A stretch of 64,000 bases of DNA, from positions 51,001-115,000 of the forward strand of contig JAODUP010000084.1 of the NCBI GenBank assembly GCA_025642065.1, in the 5' to 3' direction. Positions 35,301 through 47,400 of this stretch are shown one piece after another (position 1 is the stretch's first letter; every line of letters starts with the position of its first letter). Source of the stretch: Paralvinella palmiformis (Eukaryota; Annelida; Polychaeta; Terebellida; Alvinellidae). A program made the position numbers and the translations under genes. The notes beneath the pieces are model-generated. The model saw nothing but the letters and a program-made list of their open reading frames with translations, searched no databases and had not been told where the DNA came from.

Positions 35301-35431
35301 AATGACGAAGTAAGAAACGGGTAGAGGTTTCGCCTTTTTACGAAGCTTTAGACGCAGGCATCCTCCGTTTAGAAGTAAGAAGAGTGTTTCCTTTCTACCG
35401 GCGGCTTAGTTAAAGCTGCGAGGTTATTAAG

Positions 35432-38400
35432 ATGGCAGACGAAATAGCGGCCGAGTATAAAACGTCACTTGAAGACCTTACATTCAACAGCAAGCCCGTG
35501 ATCAACATGCTGACGATGGTGGCCGAGGAAAATATTGATTACGCCGAACAAATAGTTGGCGTTATCGAAGAGCGTTTGAATAAGGTTCATTATATATATA
35601 TATTTCTAAATAATGTGGAGTAAGAAATTATCTGCAAGAGTTAATGTAGTTCAGTAAGTGTAGCTGTTGATATTAATTGTAGGGTAGATTTATTTAGTAT
35701 TTTCTCTTCGCGTAAATGACAGACTAGATCTAAATCACTAGAATAAATTGTTCGTTGTCGACGGTAGCATATGGTGGAAGGTGATAGACCGATTGCAGCA
35801 CGAGAAATTATTACTGAGCTGTTGTTGAATATTTAGTGAGTTCATTCTGTCATATTTTCTTGTGTTGCCGTCTTCTGTTTAGTTTCATTTTCAGATAACT
35901 AAACTATGGTGTAAATCTTTGGATTGTAGAATATGACCTTTTTAGTCGTGTGTATTGTTGTTTCTATACCAATATTAAGTGTGAAAATAATAAACATTGC
36001 TATATATTTGTTTAATGCTGTTGTTTCTACAAATATTTACTAATTATTTTGTTTATATAAAATACACAACACACCAGTTTTCTTTTATCGTCTATAAATC
36101 TGTCTTTTGAGTGATTTTTAAAGATGGATGATTGTTGGAGCTCATGTATGACGACAAATATTTTGGCACAGTAGCATCTGCTGTTGTGTCGAGTGAGATG
36201 ATTTTGATCTATTCCACATAAAACACTGAAAGAAGATTTAGTATGTGGGAGACATCTAGCCAGTGCTCTTAAGAGACCGACAGTTGAAAGAAGATGAATT
36301 AAACACGATATGCAGTGTACCTGGCTGTTTTATGTGCTAGTTTGAAGAGGTTCATTTATAAGGCATGGAGATAAAATGGCACACAAATGTGGATGCAGGT
36401 GAACATCTGATGGCAGGAAACCTTGAGCCAAAAAGGCAGTATTGGATAGTAAAGATGAAGGAAGAAAAGATGGCATTCTTATTCAAGGCAATTTTGTGTG
36501 AAATTGATCAGTGGCGTGAATGTGTACCTCGTGTCTGTGTTATTGATGCCTGTTTTGTGACTTGCTTTTCTTGTGTTGTGTGAAAGGTCACTACAATAGC
36601 CAGACTACCTTGGAATAAAATCTCACAGAGAGCCTGATATCAACGCTACACAGAAAAACTAGATACACCCGACACTTTTATATCGCAATTTGTTTAAAGC
36701 AGATTTTATCCATGACTTATTCACAAAACTGCATTAATCATGTTTCAAGGTGCTACAAATTCACTCCTGTTTAGTAAGGCTAGTGGGATTTCAACATGGC
36801 GCCTTTCTATCTGTTGTCACTATGCTGTAAAGAATTAGACTACTAGGATTATAGTGCCAAGCTGTAAACAATTGTCCTTACTCAATACACTCCAAATGCA
36901 GACAATTTCACTAAAACCACAAAAAGTATTACTTTTGACCATGTCTTTGTTTTATTCCAGTTACAAGGTTTGTATGGATGTGTACTTTTGCTGAATGTTG
37001 ATCATAGATTTGTCGCCTACTTTTTACTGCTAATACAGATATGTGAGGAATTTAAGATTTGTTTTATTTACTTGAAGATGCATATTCTATATTATCTGCT
37101 TATATTTTCCAGATTTTACAACCCACCTTGGAGAAGACTAACGCACTTTCACAGCTATAACTATGTTTGCAATGTTTTGTTTATTTATTACTACAGGTAC
37201 ATCCAAGTCAGAAGCTACCTGTGTTGTATCTAATTGACTCCATCTTAAAGAATATAAAAAACAGTACCTACCATGATCTTTTCAAAACCAACATAGTCAC
37301 TTTGTTTGCAGCAGTATTTGAAAAGGTTAGCATTGACACACAACTAAATTTAATAAAATTACCAATGACCTGTTTGCTTTTTGGGTGCGGAGGTTGTCTT
37401 GTTTTGTACTTGTTAAAACAGGTTTGATTACAACCTGGTTTCCGGTTAAAAAAATATTTTAAAAAAATTAGCATTATCTGAGATAATTGCTGCAGTTCAT
37501 GGTCAGTTTGGTTTTGTTTAGTTGTTATTGAAATTTTTTATGTGGTTATTGTAGCTTACAGTATTAATTCATGAAAGGTAGTCATTGCTGCTTCCTCGAA
37601 TGCCAGATTGTATGTCGGGGAAGGAAAAAGTCGCATGTTCTGGCCTGATCCAGCACACGGATTATGTAGCAATCTCGTTCCCGATCAAGTTATGTCACAG
37701 ATGCTCTGGCTTATAAAAATAACTATTTTCTGTATTTGTAGAACACATTGACCATCACATAAACATACATTGCATAAATAAAAAAACTTGCACCTGATTG
37801 CATTTAGGGAAAAATATAACCAAAATTATTTGAATTCTCTTTCTCATTATGTTGAACAGAAATAGGCATAACGTGTTCAGTGACAAATATCAGCATTGAA
37901 AAGATGCGATAACTGTGTAGTGCTTTTCTGTTTGCTGACACCATATTTACTCCTCAGATATGGGAACACGAGATTGTGCTGTGGAAATTTTAGGTTTTGC
38001 CTTGATAATAATAACAATGCATTTAATTACTATCAAGTTGTAACGAGGATAAAACAGATAGAGTTGTATGTTTGTTGTTGAGTTATTATAAAATAAAATT
38101 TGACTGCTTAGCACATCTTGTAGTTTAGAAATGATGCAGCTTTATACATTACAGATTGGCTAATTGAGGTATTTAAGAATTGCCAGTGAGGTTAGGTGGA
38201 TATTTGTTATATTCTGCACACACACTATACATGTGTATATAAATATGTATAAAACTGATTACACAATACGTTGTTTTTACGACAGTATCATAATATTGTA
38301 TCAATATTTACCATTGTTGGACAAAGTTCTGAACCTTTGTTTTCTAGTAATTAATATTCTAAGTACTGGTTTCAATACTAAAAATAGAACATCCATGGTT

Positions 38401-41400
38401 TGTTTGCTACATGTTTAAACCAGATAATATAAAATAAATTTCCTTCAGCATTTTCTTTCATTTGGTTCAGATAAACAATTAAAATTTGCTTGGGAAAGAT
38501 CGAGTTAAATTATTTCAGCTACATATCTGCATACATCCAGCCATTATCACTGATTTATTTTGCTGATATCCTTAATAATTAGGTTTTAATACCAATCAAA
38601 ATTTAATATTTTTACTTTGAGGCCTAAAATTTGTCACAAAACATCTGCTGGTTTAACGTTTTAATGTGGCAAGGAACGGGATGGAGAAAAATGTAGTTTA
38701 TTTCACTTACTGAAGATGTCATTTTCCAATTTTTTTCGTTATTTAGTTTACGGTGTTCAGATATGCATGATTGAACTGGTAACGTCAAAGGATATTTACA
38801 TAAAACTAAGTGGTCTAAAAGAAATATGAACTACTTCGGTTGTCACTGCCTCAATAAAACTTTTTATAATTAATGAAATTATAAGTTGTCTCAAAATTAT
38901 ATGAAGATAACTAAATAACATCAGATTAAATAAAAAATTATGGGGTCATCTACATAATTTATTAACCAGAAAAGTGATCTTGGTCCCGTAGGTAGATGAG
39001 AAAACCAGGCAGGCGATGTACAAGTTGAGACAGACATGGACTGACATTTTTGGTAATAAAAAATTATATTCACTGGATGTTCGAATCAGCCAGATTGACC
39101 CAGCATGGCCAATCACTGCCAAACCACCAGAAGTCCCAGTTACCATTCATGTGAATCCAAAATTTCTCACCAAGCAGGTAAGATATTCTGTTTCATAGTA
39201 ACTGGAATATTAAATGGATTTTCATAACAGGAATGTTGAGGTCATTGCTGGACCATGGAATTTTTGTTTGTTTGAACTGAAACTTTCTCTAGTTATGTTT
39301 TCTCCTAAATATTATCCACTAAAACAGTACAAATTGTTTTACTGATAGATATTGTAAATTGCATTTTTATTGTTTAAAAATATTTTAATGAATTCGGCGT
39401 AATGAAATTTTTAGCAGTCATCATCACCAGAAATCAATGACCGAAAGCCTAAAAAAACACTGGCCTTTGGTGAGAAACCAGAGCACCAGCTGCAAGAAGT
39501 GCAGTCTCCAGTGATGACAAATTTGCCTGAACAGAAAGAGAAAGAAGATGACGATTCTAAACCTGAAGATGAGGAAGTACAAGCTCTAATAAGAGAACAG
39601 TTATTGTCTAAACAGCAGGAACTGATACGAATACAGCAAGAAAAGTTAGAACTGGAACTAATGGAAGCTAGAGCTAAACTAGAACAACAAACTAGACAAT
39701 TACAAGCTAGAGAACAACAGGTTTGCTTAATGCTTATGTTATGGTATCAATAGATTCTTTAAATGGCAGCCATGTCAGAGAATTATAATAGAAGACATGT
39801 AGAGTTGTTTTGATATTATCTGCTTTTTAAATTGATTTAGCAGTTATACTTAAACTGGCAGTAGCATAATGTTGAGAAAACTGAAGATTTGAAAATATTA
39901 ACTTGTATTTCTAAAAGCTAAAATTATAATCGGGTTCAACTTTGGAGTAAAAAAAGTTTGTTTAATTTTATTTCAGATGAGAATGCAGTTGCTACAACAA
40001 CTAAAACTGAATGAATCTGAATCTTGTCCAGAAGTTAAAAAAGAAGTTGATTCTAAGCCAAAGGTTAGGGATCCACGACTGAATCGTGATCCACGTATAT
40101 CCAATAGGGATCCACGTTCTGCAATAAACTCCAATATTATCAACATTGAAAAGAAAACAGAGAATAAGAATGAGAAACTGAAGAAGAATCAGACTGATAA
40201 AAAATCAGGAGAACAAACATCACATAGTTCTCCATCAAGTGACATAAAATTAAACAAACAGCAGACAAAAACAGCTGAAGAAGTAGGGATACATAAATCA
40301 AAAACAAATGATCAGATGCCTGGCCCAAAAAGGGATGCCAGAAAGAAAGGTTTTGTTGGAGAAGAAATACGTATTAAAAGAGAGGAGAAACGAGAAAGAG
40401 TTCCAGTAACAAAAAGTGGCAGTAAAATTAACAAGGACGAAGTTGAGAATAAACATGAATTGGAACACACAAGGAGAATGCGTAGCACTGAAGTACGTGA
40501 CAAGTCAAGAAGTATGGAAAAAATAGCTGAGGTCAAACAAAATAAAAATTCACCACGGGAACCATCGCTGTTGAAGCCAGAGTTGCAAGACTGCCAGTCA
40601 AGGTCACGTTCACCCATGACCCGGAATTCTAGGAACAGAGATGAAAAGAGACCTCAACATTCTAATCACAGAGATCAGAGAGGATCATCTGCTCACAAGA
40701 AAGGCTTTGACAACAGCTCCAGGATTGAAGACAAGAAGTCAATTCATCATGGAGCCAGGCATGTTCCTGTAAAGAAGAGAAGAGAAACCAGCCCACCGAA
40801 GAAGAAACATGAGGAGAGTCCACCGAAAAAAAGAGTACGACAAGGTACTGGTAAAAGAGATCCTGATGAACGTAGGCTGAAACATGATGAGGAACAGTTC
40901 AATCTAGATGAAGGAAATGATGGAAAGTTGAGTGGAGATTTGGAGTAAGTAAAGTTAGAAAGTTTGGATATTTCCTACTTTAGTTATTCATTTCTTTAAC
41001 TGTTGCTTTATTTCTAACATGTATTGTACTACCTTTTACAGGGATCTTTTTGGGAAAGAGGACAAGGATTATAGGCGATTACCCCCAATACCAAAGTTGA
41101 GCGTAAATCAGCAACCCAGTGAAGACTCAGGTAGTGATACATTGCTGAGTCCACGTTCTGCAGGCTGGTCAAAGTTCAAAGCCAGTCGCCCAGAAAATTT
41201 TCCGTTTACTCAGCCGAGATCAACAGCAGTGCTGCAAAGGCAGGAGTCAGGAGATCAGTTCAGCTCACCTCTTCAGTCTCCACCAATGAAATATCAGGGC
41301 TATAGAACAGGTTTCCATAAGCCAGTGGTTCATGATTCTGAAGGCATCAGTCCAGATCAGGCTGGAGATATCCTGAAGCTCGCAGAAGACCAACTTTTAA

Positions 41401-44400
41401 ATGGCCGTCTGACACCAGAGCAGCACCGTGAGCTAGTACATCAGCTAACAGAGCTGCACAAGCTGCAGAAATTGAAACAGCAGATCAGGGAAGAAAAATT
41501 GAAAATAAGTGGGGGCCACACCGTTCCAGCTGATCTTCAGGATCCAAGAGGTGACCAGCTGGGCACTGCGGGTACCTTTCCAAAGCTAGAAGGTAAGTTT
41601 ATTGGAGGAGGCAGCCTTCTACCCGTAGGCCCGAGGCCGCACAGAGGTAGAATACCCAGAATGTCACATCCTGTTCATCCAAGATATCACCCATATGAGC
41701 CAGGTGTGAGACGTCGAGGTCCATTATTGCCAACACCAAGATTAGAAGATGATCATGCACCTGGTCCAGAAACCCATCCAAGATCAGCTAGGGGCCCTCT
41801 TTTGCCAACACCAGATGAGCCAATGGTTGACCTGCATGATTTAAAGCCTGACTATGAGATGCCTTTAGATACACTGCTACCTCCTGAGGAAGAGTCCCTT
41901 GTTCCAGTAGCTGGTGATGTTAGAACACCTGATAGCCAAGATGATATGAGAGTAAAGCCTCCAGCTGTGTCCATAGCTAGTGATATAGCCAGATGTAGAG
42001 ATGGCATGATCATGTCCAGGGGGAATAGAAATGCTCTGCGAGGCATGGATAGGATAGTGACGGAAGACGAGAGAGATATTCCTGAATACAGGCAGCAAGG
42101 ATCAAAGCCACTGCTAGCTGAACCACCAGCAATGCCTGGCAGGCCCAGACCAATGAGATCACAGCCACCCATAAGGCCGGTTTATGGCCCAACTCGTCCA
42201 CTTAGCAAGCAGATTGATGGGCCACATGTGCGTGTGCCACAACCTCGCAGGATGTCTGGCATCACAGATGACAGTCTTGTTGGTCCTGACCACCTGAACG
42301 ATCCAGAAAATACATTTGAGCCATTGGCCTTTCCTTGGTATGACACAGAACGTTTCTATTGTCCCCAGCATGATGCAAGGTGGCTGAAAAGAGCAACATT
42401 TGCAGATCGGGACAAGTCGTTGTATCTGAACATCAACAACAGCAAGATTCAGTTACCACCACACAACAAGAGCAGAGAAATCTACAACATGATGACAAAA
42501 CTAGTGATAAAGTTTAACGAAGAAGAAAGAAAGCTGTATATCAACAATGAAGAAGTTTACACTGTTGGTGAACTGCCTAGAATGTATTATTTTAACAACA
42601 AACACTTTGAAGTGTCCATATTTGGTCCACCCCAGAGCATATGGCTAGATAGTGTCCAGTATCAGCTACATGAAGATGCACCTCCAGAGCCAATTAGTCT
42701 TGGCGAAAATGTCTATCATTTCCAGATTGACAGCCAAAAGAATATAGTGATAGCCGATGGACATGAAATCTGCCCAGCTGGTGGTGAACCAAAGAAAATC
42801 CAGTTGAACTATGTAGTTCATGAGATTAGATTTGATCCACCACCACGCCAGATCCTGCTTGATGGCAAGCTTTGTGAGCTTAACTTGAAGGCCAAGTTTC
42901 CATACCTTGTCATTGATGGTAAACCATGTGGAGTACGATTTGATGGATCTCCAAGGCAGATCATTATAGACACTGTGCCATACATGGTGTCTCTCGATAA
43001 GCCAAGAAAGGCTCGAGTTCTTGGACCGAGACCTCGTCTGCTTGCCTTTGGTGGTCCTGGTCATGAAGTCATCATTGATGACATGTGGTACGAGGTAAAG
43101 TTTGGTGCACCACCTAAAGAAATCAAGGTCGGTGCACGAACTGTTCTCATAGAGCTGCGTGGCATGCCTCCAGAAGTGAAGGTTCTTGGAGAATATGTGC
43201 CTATTGAACAGATAGCTCAAAGAGTTGGCTATCCACCTGGATCTAACTTGACTGCCAATGTACCTAACTATGTAACACATGATGGTAACAAAGGTTCAGA
43301 TGTAACCCAGTCAATGGCAGTATCACAGGCTGGTCAAACTGTAACTACTACACAGCCAATACAGGTTGGAACAGACAGTCAGCCAGTTAGTAGTCGGCAA
43401 GGCACACATCCAGTAACATCAGGTATTACACCTTATCAGACCAGCATAACTGGTGATAACAGATCTCAGCCATCACAACATGCAGAACAGCAACCCACTG
43501 GACAGTCTCAGCAGCCTGCAGGTTAGTACTACAAGTACTAAATAGAATTTAAAAGTACATTGCATCTGATCATTGAAGCTGATAGTAACATTAGGGGCGC
43601 CTCCGTGGTCTAGCGGTAGCGTGTTGGACCACAGATCACTGCCACCCGTGTTCGAATCCCGGCGTAGGCATATCTGAAGGTTGTTTCGTCTTTCACATCG
43701 TCTCATTACCTTTGGAGGTCGCTCGGCCCATTTAGCCTACCTTGTGCACAAAAGTGGCTGTAAAACATCAATCATTATCATCATCTGATAGTAACATGGA
43801 ATTTACTACTGTAAATTTTCTTTGGTAAATCCATTATGAGGGTCTTGAAACATCGTTGATTATTCCTATATTGAATTTCCTGTAATGTTTGTCTTCGTTT
43901 GATTTTAGTGCCACTAGATGTCAGCGACTTGTTGACCAGATTACTTAAGGCCGGCATTATACAAACTCAGGGTTCACCTGTTAATAATGAAAAATCTAAT
44001 TCTGATGATGAAGCACAGGTAAATGCCTAAACACGTCTTCTAGTCAAATTAAGCTAAACCAATTAATCAACTTGAGAGTTCGCTCTTCAACATCATTTTA
44101 TTGGATATGTTCAAATTTATTACTCATTTTCAGATGGTGGAAAGAGAATCTGTTGAGGAGATCCCTAGTCTGACTGACTTTGTACCCACTAAGCTCAAGA
44201 AGTAAGGCAACATTATTTTATAAATTGACAAATAGTTTTCAGTCAACCTAATATTTTAAACATAAAAGCTTTACTCTTTGTTGTTATTATTAATTTTTTC
44301 TATTATTGTATTTACAATACACAAAATTGATTGAAACAACCATTTGGTCAAAGAACAAGATTCCAATTCATAAAGTATCAATTTATATACTCTACGAGAG

Positions 44401-47400
44401 CACATTCATTAGCCAACAGAAAATAAATTTCCATACTATTATGTGTGTGTGTGTGTGTGATACTGATTGGACAATAAAGACAATACACAGTATTACCGAA
44501 CTTGGACACGCAGATATCCATGTTTCAACATATGCTATCATCTGCCAAAGGTGTATGGGTTTATGTCTACTGATATATTATTGGTGTGGGTTTTCAAACA
44601 CAAGTACTTCAAAATCATTATCATCTAATATGTACATTGTGGCTTTGTTGATAATGTATTTATATATAACTCAGAATAGCATGAAAGTCTTTCTAGATTT
44701 TTATTTTGTCATCAGACATGTAGAAAATCCATTTGGCACAATACTTTATTCTAAAGATATCTTTTTAAGTATGGCATTATAAATTGTTAGAACTCACGAG
44801 TAGTATTTCTGGCTTTGTGTAATATATATCCCTGCCCATTTTGAGACATTTAGAATCAATCAAATTATCTATAGGGTTTTAGTTTTGTCGCACTTAGAAC
44901 ACATTATTGTGCTATCCTTTTTAAAAAGAAATTCTTTATCAAAATTTAGTTATTCCAGAGAGTTAACTCTATGTAATAGTTATGTACTAAGTACTTTATA
45001 CAGTTTGTTGAATTTGACAAATTATATGCGTGTGCCAATGGGACAAAACATTTAAAGTCGTGAATATATAATAAATATTAAACTTACGAACAAAGGCCAT
45101 TACTAAAATGCATTCATTGAGCTGACCTAATTGTTTATGACGATCTATATTGTTTTATTTTTCTAGACAATACAGTGGTGGTATCCAGCTGTTATCAGTT
45201 GGAATTCAGTGTGCCTCGTGTGGCCTGAGATTTGTTCCAGAACAGAAGGATAAGTATAGAGAACATCTAGACTGGCACTTCAGACAGAACAAACGTGGCA
45301 AGGATCAGATGAACATGCCTAAACACCGAGACTGGTATTATACGATCACTGTAAGTATGCTTCTCTAGCCTTCTATTAGTATCTAGTGCTAATGATAATG
45401 ATGATGATGTTCAGAACCATTTCCCAGTCTGCATTCAGTCATTTCATTTACTCCTATATATAAAGGTATTCAACTTGCTAAAGTATTCTATTTTAACAGC
45501 AATCTTATAGTAGTAAACTTTATTTTTAAGAACAGGAAAATCATTAATGTCTTGTTGACATATTGGTACTAGATTCTAACTGGCTGTCTCTTTACACCAT
45601 CCAGGAATGGATTCAATATGAAGAGATAGGTGACTTGGAGAACAGAACTCAGAGTTCATTCTTTGATAAGGCACTAGAGATGAGTAGCGTGACTCAGTCA
45701 CAAGGTACCAGGCTTGTACCAGGCCGAGTGACCAGCTGTCCTGCTGTACAAGGTGGTGATGATGTAAGTCATAACATCCACCAGGGATGAGAAATTTTCG
45801 GATTTCCATTTTTTTTATCCCCACTCATGTAGTCTCACATTGTCTTACAAATGTGCAAAGCCCAATTTTTTCTCAGGGGTTTACAGCGCCCCCTGCTGTT
45901 GGTGACTCACTTTGCTCTGCAATTTTTTTTCCAAATCCCACTCTCTTGCCTGATCCATGCTGTTGATCTTTAGTTGTTAGATTGGAAACAATCTCATATT
46001 AGGATTGAATGGTAGTTTTAGTATTGCAGATTGATATGCCATTTGGTGTATTGTATTTGTGACAGTCCTATTTGTTTGCAAATAAATTTGTGTTTCATTA
46101 CTTTACATAATACACTCAGTGTTCATATTAGTTATAGGTTAGTTGTTTTTGTGAAAGGTTCATGTTACTGATGACTTTGGTATTTTTGTGAAAGGTTCAT
46201 GTTACTGACGATTTTAGTATTTTTGTGATAGGTTTGTGCAGTATGTGGTGAAGTATTTGAACAGTTTTGGGACGAGGATGAAGAGGAGTGGCATCTCAGA
46301 GATGCCATGAGAGCTGAGGATGGCAAGGTCAGTATATTTGATGCAAACTTTGTTGCACAGGATTCCATTTGTTGTTGTTAGCCTTCCTGATTATGTTCAT
46401 ATGAATTCTTGTTTTATTGTTTCATGTACTTTGTGATGTAGGGATTTTTTATATATAACTGTTTCATGGGAGGAATTGGGGTGTGAATGCTAAAAGAATT
46501 ACCAAATCTTTTATGTATCGTTGATTTAAGAATTTCAATTAGGCATGACTGGAATTTTTCACATTTTGGTGGGAAATGTTTTTAAAAATATATTAAACTA
46601 AAAGTGTCTGGTTTATTAAAAAAAATGGTTTTAAAGAACAAAAAAGAAGCATTTATCAATAATGTAAGTACTAAAACATCAATCATTTACAGTGTAGACA
46701 TTATTTTAACTTGGGCAATAGAAATAACTATTCTGAAATGAATGCTATATACTTTTATTACTAGTTTGTATTCTGACTTGGAGCTCTTTAAATATAAAAA
46801 GCAAGATAAATTAAATCAATAAATTGCAATACCCCGTTTTTTTATTACTTGTTTAAAACAAATTATCCATTGGGTTCTATAACAACAAACATGTTTTCCT
46901 TAAATATAGACTTGGGGTCGAGTAGAGTTATTATCCTTAGTGCTAGTCACATCTCGGACATATGGCCGTGGTATGACTTCCTCAGGAAACATACCCGCAA
47001 ACACATCAATGTTTTGAACCCACAACCTAGACGTTTGCAGTGCATTGCTCTTAACTACTGCAGTATCTGAATGTTTTCAAATACAAACTCTGGAAAGTGA
47101 TAGATGACATGGGATATTTTCCAAATTGGCTTACTGAGATTCATGTAAACTGACACTTTCCAGAAAAGTACAGTACATTTTGGACCCAGGTACCTGTTAT
47201 TTCAATGTATGTTTTCTGCTGTATATGCTGTGTACCCTAATACTGGTTTGAGGCCCCTAATCAGCCTATAAAACATATCATTCATTTTGGATAGAAGTGT
47301 GGGTTACTACTTTTGTTGAAATATGTTTATTTAAAATAACAATTTGCACAATAAACCGAAAAAAAATGTTCGTCCCACTAGAAATTCACCAGAATTTTTT

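Noticed and set aside
36365..36583. 72-codon frame in PCF11 intron 1 as an alternative exon
   Set aside because: No similarity to PCF11, no in-frame splice partner, and exon 1 joins exon 2 directly to restore the expected domain.
41852..42172. 106-codon minus-strand reading frame
   Set aside because: Antisense of PCF11 exon 6 and without any recognisable family.
42666..43280. 204-codon minus-strand reading frame
   Set aside because: Exact shadow of the well-supported PCF11 exon 6; no domain recognised in the antisense frame.
43594..43670. Functional tRNA gene
   Set aside because: The tRNA-like head is followed by a body and tail shared with a second copy at 14264-14455, and both have target duplications; it is a SINE.
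44306..44782. 158-codon plus-strand reading frame
   Set aside because: Lies in a PCF11 intron, AT-driven composition, no domain; flanking exons join in frame without it.
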